Assembly (NCBI GenBank): GCA_030428705.1
Contig: JAUIDI010000002.1
Location: 310,001 to 374,000, forward strand
Length of the DNA: 64,000 nt
Direction: 5' to 3'
Origin: Bacteroidia bacterium
GTDB taxonomy: Bacteria > Bacteroidota > Bacteroidia > Flavobacteriales > Flavobacteriaceae
Numbering within the stretch: position 1 is the stretch's first letter; every line of letters begins with the position of its first letter. Position numbers and translations under genes: made by a program. A model generated the notes under the pieces. That model was not told the DNA's origin. It did no database searches and was given only the letters and a program-made list of their open reading frames with translations. Of the stretch, positions 9,532 to 16,350 are shown one piece after another.

Positions 9532-10941
9532 TTACAACGATTCAATAAAGGCAATCAATTTTGCGCGCTCATCGCCTTTCAATTGCATAAAGGCTTCCTT
9601 TGAACCGGTTGCTTCGCCTCCATGCCATAAAATGGCCTCTTCAATAGTACGGGCGCGACCATCATGCAACAAATTGGAATGGCCGTTGACCGTTTCGATC
9701 AATCCGATGCCCCACAGGGGCGGGGTACGCCACTCGCTTCCCGTAGCGTCGAAATCGGGGGTACCATCGGCCAAGCCATCACCCATGTCGTGCAACAACA
9801 AATCGGTATAGGGCCGTATCGTCTGATTCTCCAATGCCTCTATGGAATACGAGCCCGTTTGCATTACCGGAATATGGCAAGCTACACAATTCGCTTCTGC
9901 GAACAATTGTTTGCCCTCAAGAACATTTTGTTCATCAAAATCACGTCTGCCCGGTACGGCCAAGGTCGCCGAATATATGGCCACCTTATCCAAGTTTTCA
10001 TCACTTATTTCGGGGCTTCCACCATTGGCAATCGTATTGCAATCGATATTTGGTGGGCAGTTTTCATTTGGAAACAATGAAGAGGTAATGCCCAAATCAC
10101 CAGAAAACGCGCCAGCAATCTGCTGCTTTAAACTGGGTTGGTTGCTCTTCCATCCAAAGCGTCCCATTTTTTTTGATCCGGTCTCGATATCATATACATA
10201 ATTCACCTTTCCGGAAATACCATCGCCATCGCTATCGTTTTCGTCGGAAAAGCTTAAGATGGTACTTTCAGGAACCGCATCCAACAATCCCAATCCGATC
10301 ATTTGGTTGGCGACTCGCGGCGAAACCTGAACATCCGATGCCATGGCGCCATAATTGAGGTCGGTAAAATAGTAATCGGGTTTTCGAAGACTTACCGAAG
10401 ATCCATCGGGATAAGTAACTACTACCGGCTCATAGGTAATCTTTATCTTGCCCTCTACCTCGATATTCTGAATGACATCATCTTGAAATTGTCCGCCATA
10501 GGTCGGTTCGGGAAGGTTTCCCCCAAATTCATCTGTTCCAGGAACACTCAAACGAAACAACAATCCCGTGGATAATTCGCCATCAAATTCAGGAGCGCGA
10601 CCACGACCGTCCTTAAAATGACAACCGGAACATGATCGGGCGTTGAACAAGGGACCGAGTCCGTCACGTGCCTTGGTCGATGCGGGGGCCGTTACCCAGT
10701 TTTGATTGAACAGGGAATTTCCCGTAAAGAAGACCAACCCGTTCTCTTCATCAAGGTTCGGTGCTTGAAAGCCAAAGGCATTGGGCGAAACATCGAACAG
10801 GGTCGTTTCGCCACCGGAAAATTCTTCCCCTTCCTCTGCTCTTAGGGAAATATATCCATCATCACCATCTTTTTGGCAGCCCATTATGAAAACGATTAAA
10901 GAGAAAAAAAACACTTTTCTTAAAGAAGAATCCATCGCCAT
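9532..10941 (-). CDS. Di-heme oxidoreductase (DUF1111/MauG-like) lipoprotein
   Basis: Two c-type heme motifs are visible, CSGCH (residues 126-130 counted from the upstream ATG at 11007) and CVACH (374-378), the spacing expected for the thiol oxidoreductase / di-heme peroxidase-like family found with imelysins. I place the start at 10941 (MAMDSSLRKVFFFSL...) because this gives a proper lipoprotein signal with IMGC; the ATG at 11007 would add 22 residues ahead of it. The protein should sit in the periplasm, attached to a membrane by lipid, and carry out electron transfer, perhaps to reduce or oxidise iron. It lies between the two imelysin genes with short gaps, so all three are one transcription unit. 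Confidence 0.88.
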   Translation of the reverse strand: MAMDSSLRKVFFFSLIVFIMGCQKDGDDGYISLRAEEGEEFSGGETTLFDVSPNAFGFQAPNLDEENGLVFFTGNSLFNQNWVTAPASTKARDGLGPLFNARSCSGCHFKDGRGRAPEFDGELSTGLLFRLSVPGTDEFGGNLPEPTYGGQFQDDVIQNIEVEGKIKITYEPVVVTYPDGSSVSLRKPDYYFTDLNYGAMASDVQVSPRVANQMIGLGLLDAVPESTILSFSDENDSDGDGISGKVNYVYDIETGSKKMGRFGWKSNQPSLKQQIAGAFSGDLGITSSLFPNENCPPNIDCNTIANGGSPEISDENLDKVAIYSATLAVPGRRDFDEQNVLEGKQLFAEANCVACHIPVMQTGSYSIEALENQTIRPYTDLLLHDMGDGLADGTPDFDATGSEWRTPPLWGIGLIETVNGHSNLLHDGRARTIEEAILWHGGEATGSKEAFMQLKGDERAKLIAFIESL

Positions 10942-11015
10942 TTTACTTCCTTTATTGAACAGCAAAATCAGAACTCCTTTTTTGGAGCCCTGATTTTTAT
11001 CCGGCAAAAATATTA

Positions 11016-12203
11016 TTATTCAGGTAAATCCGAGGAGACGGTTATACCCAATTTTGCACCTCCTTCAACGAATTTATCACCTAAGGCCCTCAGCGCATTT
11101 ACGGCTTCCAATACCTTAGGTCGCTCTTCGCTATCCGAAATGGCAAAATCAAAAGGTATGGCCGTATCATCAACGGCTGTTTCCGCGGCTGCGAGTTGCG
11201 CCGTAATCTCCGCTCCCAAAGTTGCATCGGCTTCCGTAATCAAATCTTCCAAAGAAGCTCCGCTTACCGACGCATAACTACCACGGAACACATTGGCGAT
11301 ACCGGCCAAATTCAATCGTAAATCTCGGTGCGTATTATCACTGAAACAGGAATGTTCATCTTCTTGATCTTGGTTGTCATAGGCCACAAAAACGCGCTCG
11401 CCCGCCAATTCGGACTTTGCCAAGGTAGAAATACCCGTCAACATATTTTTGAGGGCGACATCTTCATCGAGCGCCAAAAAAATTGGGCGATAGGTGCCTC
11501 CTTCTTTCCACTCATCGATGAGCAGTTGCAGATGATCTAAAAGTAATTCAGCGGTCACCGTCAAATAGTCCCTTCTCCTATCTTGATTGGCCGCGGTACC
11601 TCCGTCGACAAAATCGGTATAAGGGCGTTGTCCGGCCATTTTATCGGAAGGATCCGAGTTATCTTGGCCCCATAACAAAAATTCAATGGCATGGAACCCT
11701 ACACTAATATTCGATTCTCCACCCTGTTCGTTCAAACCCTCTAAAGTAGTCTTGTCAATTGTAGGGTAAGTAACAGGGTCGTTTATAATTCCAGATGTTT
11801 CGGCTCCTTCGACATAATCGACATAATTTTCATCCAAGGGCCATGCATTCAATAACCCCTCTGGGCCATCTTCGTCATCGATCGGCCCACTGGCAAATCG
11901 AAATGCCTCTGTTTGGCCATAGGGTTCACGGGCCTCTCTCCAAGCGGTTTTAGCCGCTTCGAAATTATCTTCGGTAGGGTCGCCCACAAATGTATTTATC
12001 GCTGTTTGAAGAAGAACGGCCGCATCATACGAATCTTGGTAATTTTGAAATACCAGGTTGGCATAAGTGGCCATCACAGCTGATTTTTCGATTCCATTTT
12101 CTATCGGGTCTATAGTTACCGGATCGTTATCATCGCTTGAACAAGCAATAAGGACAAAGGCAAAAAGGCTTAAAAAATAGAACTTGGTCGGGTGTTTTTT
12201 CAT
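11016..12203 (-). CDS. Imelysin-family iron-regulated lipoprotein
   Basis: 395 aa with lipobox LIAC (Cys 21). It has the complete imelysin motif GxHxxE as GFHAIE (169-174), followed by FLLWGQD, and the typical helix AKTAWREAREPYGQTEAFRF. The C-terminal part has the LAGERVFVAYDNQDQEDEHSCFSDNTHRDL segment characteristic of the Irp/IrpA-type subgroup (IPPA). It is the first gene of a four-gene operon with the di-heme oxidoreductase, the second imelysin and the HTTM protein. Two AT-rich palindromes lie directly upstream (12211-12299), shared in sequence with the promoter of the TonB receptor, so repression by an iron-sensing regulator is likely. Known members are needed for growth on low iron or for iron uptake; the mechanism is unsettled. 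Confidence 0.9.
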   Translation of the reverse strand: MKKHPTKFYFLSLFAFVLIACSSDDNDPVTIDPIENGIEKSAVMATYANLVFQNYQDSYDAAVLLQTAINTFVGDPTEDNFEAAKTAWREAREPYGQTEAFRFASGPIDDEDGPEGLLNAWPLDENYVDYVEGAETSGIINDPVTYPTIDKTTLEGLNEQGGESNISVGFHAIEFLLWGQDNSDPSDKMAGQRPYTDFVDGGTAANQDRRRDYLTVTAELLLDHLQLLIDEWKEGGTYRPIFLALDEDVALKNMLTGISTLAKSELAGERVFVAYDNQDQEDEHSCFSDNTHRDLRLNLAGIANVFRGSYASVSGASLEDLITEADATLGAEITAQLAAAETAVDDTAIPFDFAISDSEERPKVLEAVNALRALGDKFVEGGAKLGITVSSDLPE

Positions 12204-12210
12204 TGTTTCT

Positions 12211-12299
12211 TTTATTTAGACTGTTTTAAAATAAAGAAGCAAATATATTTCCCGTTTATGATAAAAACAATTTTATTTAGATTAAATTTAAATAAAATT
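12211..12299 (-). promoter_or_regulatory. Two iron-box-like palindromes upstream of the imelysin operon
   Basis: One box spans 12211-12235: TTTATTTAGACT, then a 13-nt second half ending AAAATAAA. The other, 12269-12299, is a perfect inverted repeat with 11-bp arms AATTTTATTTA and TAAATAAAATT around the spacer GATTAAATT. The left half TTTATTTAGAyT also occurs upstream of the siderophore receptor (18697-18720, opposite orientation). The first box lies 8 nt from the imelysin start codon, a position suited to repression. Assignment to a Fur- or DtxR-type regulator is inference. Confidence 0.6.
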
Positions 12300-12334
12300 C
12301 ATTCGAAACCGCTGGATGCTATTTCAATTCTCTT

Positions 12335-12958
12335 CTAGCCTTTTCTTCCCACAAATCGAACTACCGATCCTTTTCCGTTATGGTACAGGCCTTCGTTCAA
12401 CTCGATTTCTTTTTCGACCAGTTCGATAACCTCGTAATTCTCAAAATCGGATCTTAATTTTTCAACCGAAGCCAAGGTCTCCAAATCTTTGGGCCCTCCC
12501 ACCTTTTCGTTTTTAGACCTGTATTCCAAGTGGTTTTTTCCAAAAGCTTCAAAAATGATGGTTCCTCCCTTGCGTAAATATTTATCCAGTATCTTATGGT
12601 ATTGCGATTTAATATCGGCAGGAAAATGTGCATAAATAAGGGCTATCACGTCAAACTGCCCTGCCTTGTACCCCAATGATGGTAATTCACCCACTTTATA
12701 ATCAATGGCCACTTTGTTTTTTTCGGCAAGGTAGGTCGCTTTTTTCTTTCCTTCGACACTAATATCAAAGGCCGACACCGACCATCCCAGCTTGGCCGCA
12801 AAGACGGCGTTGCGCCCCTCTCCTTCGGCAGGAAAAAGAATGGATCCCGGATTTGGCTTTTCCAATTGTTCTTTTAAATAGTTGTTCGGAGCTTCCCCAA
12901 AAGCAAATTCAGGGTTACTATATCGTGTGTTCCACTTTTCAAGCCATTTGTCTTTCAT
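12335..12958 (-). CDS. SAM-dependent methyltransferase, TehB/thiopurine-type
   Basis: 207 aa, a single class I methyltransferase domain. The SAM-binding motif I appears as [20 protein letters not shown], with FDIS at the end of strand 2 and [12 protein letters not shown] as motif IV-like segment; the N-terminal [17 protein letters not shown] is typical of the TehB/TPMT-like group. Such enzymes methylate small anions or thiols (tellurite, thiopurines) or act on unknown small substrates. It is probably cytoplasmic. It lies downstream of the Cys-rich gene and the PepSY operon with 71 bp between, and may be the last gene of that unit. The substrate cannot be read from sequence. Confidence 0.8.
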   Translation of the reverse strand: MKDKWLEKWNTRYSNPEFAFGEAPNNYLKEQLEKPNPGSILFPAEGEGRNAVFAAKLGWSVSAFDISVEGKKKATYLAEKNKVAIDYKVGELPSLGYKAGQFDVIALIYAHFPADIKSQYHKILDKYLRKGGTIIFEAFGKNHLEYRSKNEKVGGPKDLETLASVEKLRSDFENYEVIELVEKEIELNEGLYHNGKGSVVRFVGRKG

Positions 12959-13029
12959 ATCTTTTTTCTCTTTTACGAACCTTAATTCCCGTTTTCACAA
13001 TGCTTCTGTTTCCGGTCTTTTAGTATTAT

Positions 13030-13353
13030 TCATCCAAAGGTATCATCTATTTTGAGCATAAATTGGGTCCCCTTGATCAAATCTTCCAATAGAACCAGGG
13101 TACGTTCGTTCATTTTCAGGCAAATATCCATCAACGGATTGGTATACCAAATCTTGTTACAAGTGTTCCCGCCACAATCTTCACAATAGCAGGGCTCGTG
13201 CGATTTTTGTACAATGCCCAACAAATTTTGCAAGTCTTCCTCGCACATAAAAATACCCATGGCATCAACGACCAATTGAACGCGACAATGAGGGTGTGGC
13301 GGGTTATCCAATAAGTAAGTCGATCCGTAGCCGTTTCTATATATCAATGTCAT
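13030..13353 (-). CDS. Small cysteine-rich protein in the iron operon
   Basis: 107 aa with seven Cys at 23, 37, 55, 57, 60, 65 and 78; the core reads CYCEDCGGNTC and looks metal-binding. There is no signal peptide, so it should be cytoplasmic. It starts 12 nt after the stop of the PepSY gene and is therefore very likely cotranscribed with the siderophore-receptor operon. I do not recognise a characterised family; small Bacteroidota proteins of this kind exist without known function. A role in intracellular iron handling or iron-sulfur delivery is a guess from the Cys cluster and the neighbours. Confidence 0.65.
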   Translation of the reverse strand: MTLIYRNGYGSTYLLDNPPHPHCRVQLVVDAMGIFMCEEDLQNLLGIVQKSHEPCYCEDCGGNTCNKIWYTNPLMDICLKMNERTLVLLEDLIKGTQFMLKIDDTFG

Positions 13354-13365
13354 ATATGGTATACT

Positions 13366-14934
13366 TTATGTTTCGGCCAAGATTTTTCGCCTTTCGTTCT
13401 TGTTCAACATAACGACAACCCAAAAGCCAACGAGGGACAAGACGATCCAAAAAACATCGATAAAGAAAATTTGCGAAAATCCATTGGCATAGCTTTTCCA
13501 AAACCAATTGAGGGTGACAAATCCATTGACTATCGGAATCAATAATCCCAAAATACTGCCCGACAACAAGGTGTACTTATTGGTAAAACCGTTATTGTTC
13601 TTGAGGATAAAAAAAATGGACAAAAGCAACCATCCTATAAAATAGGTGCTGTAAATAAATGTCTTGCCCGCTTCGGGCTGAAATACTTTGACCAAGATGA
13701 ATTCCAGTGCCGTTATCGGATACATCCCCAGACAAATGGCCAAATAATAACGGACCACATTCCGGTTAAAACGTCTGCGTTTTTCAGGAAGGTGCTTTTT
13801 GTCACGGGCCACCAACCAGATCATGATCCCGGATATAATCACAAAGCATGAAATCAGACCTAGAACGAACGAGACCACCCTTAGCGCCAAACCTGCGTAA
13901 TCGCCCAAATGCAATCGGTAGAGCGTATTCTTTACCCCATCGAGGTAACTAGCAGGTTTTAAGGGATTTTTTTGCTGTACAATACTATCATCGGCAACTT
14001 TATAGATTGTATACCCTGTGCCGTTGAACTTAGATCGGTAATCCATATTTCCGCTGATGGAAACATGCATATTGACATCGCCATAATTAAAAATATGGGT
14101 TTCGGTCACTTTAAAACCGGGCCAATCTTTCTTGGTCTTTTCGATATAGAGATTTACATCGATAGCCTTTTGTAAAGGTTCGTTTTCAAACTCAAAAATG
14201 GGGTGGTTGTACTCCAGATCCTCATACAGTTTGCTTTCGTCACCACCGTACAAAGTGAAAACACTGGGCGCGACCAATAAGATCTTCAACAAAAAAAATG
14301 CCCCGGTAACGGCATAAACGAATTGAAAGGGAAAACCGATGACACCCAAGGCTGTGTGGGCATCCGTCCAAAGGGTTTTTAGTTTGGCCCAAGGCCTAAA
14401 AAGGTAAAAGTTGGGTATTATCTTTTTCCAATGCACTACAATACCCGTAAAAATGGCGAACAAAAAAAAGAACGCTACAAAACCCGATAGATAGCGCCCA
14501 TACGGATAGGGAATCTGATCCAAAAAGTGCAATCGGTACAGAAACTCGCCAAGATTATACGATTCCTGATATGTAGAATGCGTACCATCGGCGGTATCAT
14601 AATAAAAAAATGAGCCCTTTTTATCATTTTCCGTGGCCAAGGTATCTTTTGAACCCCCAAGGTTTACGTTTATTTTACGCTCATTGAAGTAATGCGAAAT
14701 TTCTACATCCCTACCGTGCAGTTTGTATTCCTTGCCAATATTATCGAGTACCGAATCAATATCTTCCGGAATCTCATCCTTTACCGTTACTGTATGCCCC
14801 CTTTCCCAATTCGCGATCTCGTCCCTAAAAAAGGAAAACGAACCTGCAAAAAAAATGACGTATAGCGCCACGCTGATTACAATGCCACTAACCGTATGCG
14901 TATGAAAGAGAATATTGTACGTTCGCTGCCCCAT
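13366..14934 (-). CDS. PepSY-associated TM protein, ferric-siderophore reductase-like
   Basis: 522 aa with a PepSY-TM architecture: helix 1 with conserved His (LFHTHTVSGIVISVALYVIFFAG), a periplasmic PepSY-like stretch, helices ending in FTGIVVHWKK and WTDAHTALGVIGFPFQFVYAVTG, a second extracytoplasmic loop, LYRLHLGDYAGLALRVVSF, and four C-terminal helices. Conserved His residues at helix ends could ligate heme. Relatives next to siderophore receptors (such as FpvG in Pseudomonas) reduce ferric siderophore in the periplasm to release iron. It ends 4 nt before the start side of the DUF3649-like gene and is followed by the Cys-rich gene. The context strongly supports a role in iron release. Confidence 0.85.
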   Translation of the reverse strand: MGQRTYNILFHTHTVSGIVISVALYVIFFAGSFSFFRDEIANWERGHTVTVKDEIPEDIDSVLDNIGKEYKLHGRDVEISHYFNERKINVNLGGSKDTLATENDKKGSFFYYDTADGTHSTYQESYNLGEFLYRLHFLDQIPYPYGRYLSGFVAFFFLFAIFTGIVVHWKKIIPNFYLFRPWAKLKTLWTDAHTALGVIGFPFQFVYAVTGAFFLLKILLVAPSVFTLYGGDESKLYEDLEYNHPIFEFENEPLQKAIDVNLYIEKTKKDWPGFKVTETHIFNYGDVNMHVSISGNMDYRSKFNGTGYTIYKVADDSIVQQKNPLKPASYLDGVKNTLYRLHLGDYAGLALRVVSFVLGLISCFVIISGIMIWLVARDKKHLPEKRRRFNRNVVRYYLAICLGMYPITALEFILVKVFQPEAGKTFIYSTYFIGWLLLSIFFILKNNNGFTNKYTLLSGSILGLLIPIVNGFVTLNWFWKSYANGFSQIFFIDVFWIVLSLVGFWVVVMLNKNERRKILAET

Positions 14935-14937
14935 AGA

Positions 14938-15240
14938 TTATTGCATTGCCAAATCGGTATTATTTCCGAAATAGATGATTATTCCCAAAAGAAAAGTGGC
15001 CAAGAGGTAAATACCCCATATTCTCCATCCGTTTTTGGCCAAAAACGCCAGAACCATAAGAACGGCCCAAAGTATGAACGACGAATAGGTGCTACTAATG
15101 ACCACATTGATCCGGTCGAACCAACTTGCCAAGACCAGATGTAATGCAACAGAGACCATATAGCCACCCAATATGGCCGCCGATATCTTGGCAAAACGTT
15201 GCCAAGGGGATTTTGTAAGGTATTTAGGGTTAGCGGGCAT
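14938..15240 (-). CDS. Small three-helix membrane protein, DUF3649-like
   Basis: 100 aa with three predicted transmembrane helices (AAILGGYMVSVALHLVLASW, SFILWAVLMVLAFLA and IYLLATFLLGIIIYF). The N-terminal WQRFAKISAAILGGYMV followed by helices fits the DUF3649 type of protein that accompanies PepSY and DUF3325 proteins in siderophore-receptor operons. It overlaps the preceding gene by 11 nt and ends 3 nt before the PepSY gene, so the three are probably translated together and form one inner-membrane complex. The assignment to DUF3649 is by pattern and context, not by a search. Confidence 0.75.
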   Translation of the reverse strand: MPANPKYLTKSPWQRFAKISAAILGGYMVSVALHLVLASWFDRINVVISSTYSSFILWAVLMVLAFLAKNGWRIWGIYLLATFLLGIIIYFGNNTDLAMQ

Positions 15241-15535
15241 TTGTCTTTCTTTTAATGAATATGGGAAATACGAGTATGACCAAACTGGCTATGGTCATCA
15301 AGAGTACAAGTGCCGTAAAAATACCGGCTCCCATACCGTAAATCATCGCGGAAAATATTAGGGCCAGAAGGAGCAATACGATACCCGTCACCTTTGAAAA
15401 CTTGGGATGTTCTTGTAACCACAAATTTATCTGGGAACGACTTAATTCTGCCCTTTGGGAAGTTCCATACAGGCTATAAAATCCGAAAAAGACAAGCAAC
15501 GTAATCGCGAAAATCATATTCCCTTGGTTTAACAC
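15230..15535 (-). CDS. Small membrane protein, DUF3325-like
   Basis: 101 aa, hydrophobic, with helices near 8-24 (FAITLLVFFGFYSLYG) and a pair around 48-90 (VLLLLALIFSAMIYGMGAG, FTALVLLMTIASLVILVF). The Ser-Gln-Arg-Ala-Glu-Leu loop after the first helix resembles the DUF3325 family found in iron-uptake operons of proteobacteria (receptor, DUF3325, DUF3649, PepSY). It ends with a basic tail (KRKTNAR). It is located between the DUF4198 gene (6 nt gap) and the DUF3649-like gene (11 nt overlap). It is probably a partner of the PepSY reductase-like protein in the inner membrane. Confidence 0.72.
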   Translation of the reverse strand: MLNQGNMIFAITLLVFFGFYSLYGTSQRAELSRSQINLWLQEHPKFSKVTGIVLLLLALIFSAMIYGMGAGIFTALVLLMTIASLVILVFPIFIKRKTNAR

Positions 15536-15541
15536 GGCATA

Positions 15542-16264
15542 TTAATCGATGTGTGTGGTTACGCAATGCCATATAAATTCATAGTCCTTTCCCCTATAGG
15601 TTCCCGGCACTTCTTCTTTAATAGTGGTCTCTACGATATATTTTGTCTTCCACGGGAGTTTGAAAGAGACAAAGCCGTTTTCATCGGTTTCCAAGGTTTT
15701 TGACCATAAATCGGCAACATATACCTTGACCTCGTTTTTAGGTAACGGTTCATTCTTATACAAAACCTGAAGCTTTACTTCACCTTCTGAATTTGGAATA
15801 TATTTTAGCGTTATCCCTTTTTCATTTTGCGCAATGGTTCCGTCACCGACTTCCCCAACCTGAAATTTGGCAACCGAATGATAATGGGTCTTAAAAATGC
15901 CAAAGTTGTATTGGGTGTAATCAAGTACATCGATATTATCATTATCCAATAGCACCGTATATGTTCCGTGCGATTTTGGCGTGAAATGGGCCACGTAATA
16001 ATTTTCCTTGGGGACGACCTTTAATTCGGTTCTTTTTCCGTCGACATCAAGCACCCAAAGCGTAAAATCGTTTACCAGTGGAAACGCCTCTCCTTTGACT
16101 TTCTCTATAACCCCATAGGTATATTCCCCATAATAGACCCGTATTTCATGTTCTTGGTCCAATTTTCCGTAGGGGGATGTCTCTATCCAGAGATAATGCG
16201 CAAAACCTTGAGTGGTAAGCGCCAACATAAACAAAAGGGTAAATACTGTTTTTTTCATTTCCAT
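15542..16264 (-). CDS. DUF4198 periplasmic protein of the siderophore operon
   Basis: 240 aa with a signal peptide (TVFTLLFMLALTTQGFAHYLWIE). The mature protein starts with HYLWIETSPY and has two beta-sandwich parts, the typical DUF4198 arrangement; the second (about 150-240) resembles a cohesin- or Ig-like domain with LPWKTKYIVETTIKEEVPGTY. DUF4198 proteins are periplasmic, often next to TonB receptors for iron, nickel or cobalt, and are thought to bind metal or its chelate during uptake; His residues right after the signal peptidase site would fit that. It lies 86 bp after the receptor gene, separated by a stem-loop, and is followed closely by the small membrane proteins. Confidence 0.82.
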   Translation of the reverse strand: MEMKKTVFTLLFMLALTTQGFAHYLWIETSPYGKLDQEHEIRVYYGEYTYGVIEKVKGEAFPLVNDFTLWVLDVDGKRTELKVVPKENYYVAHFTPKSHGTYTVLLDNDNIDVLDYTQYNFGIFKTHYHSVAKFQVGEVGDGTIAQNEKGITLKYIPNSEGEVKLQVLYKNEPLPKNEVKVYVADLWSKTLETDENGFVSFKLPWKTKYIVETTIKEEVPGTYRGKDYEFIWHCVTTHID

Positions 16265-16279
16265 ACTTTTTTTGATTAC

Positions 16280-16313
16280 AACAGTCCCAGGACCATAATG
16301 TCCAAGGACTGTT
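16280..16313 (-). other. Nested stem-loop between receptor and DUF4198 genes
   Basis: Outer arms AACAGTCC (16280-16287) and GGACTGTT (16306-16313) pair perfectly, and inner arms GGAC (16290-16293) and GTCC (16300-16303) extend the stem. No T-tract follows in the direction of transcription, so it is more likely an RNA processing or stabilising element, or a weak attenuator, than a terminator. Such a hairpin would allow more receptor mRNA than downstream mRNA. Confidence 0.55.
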
Positions 16314-16350
16314 CTGAAACTAACTCAAACTTAACTACTCAAACAAATCG

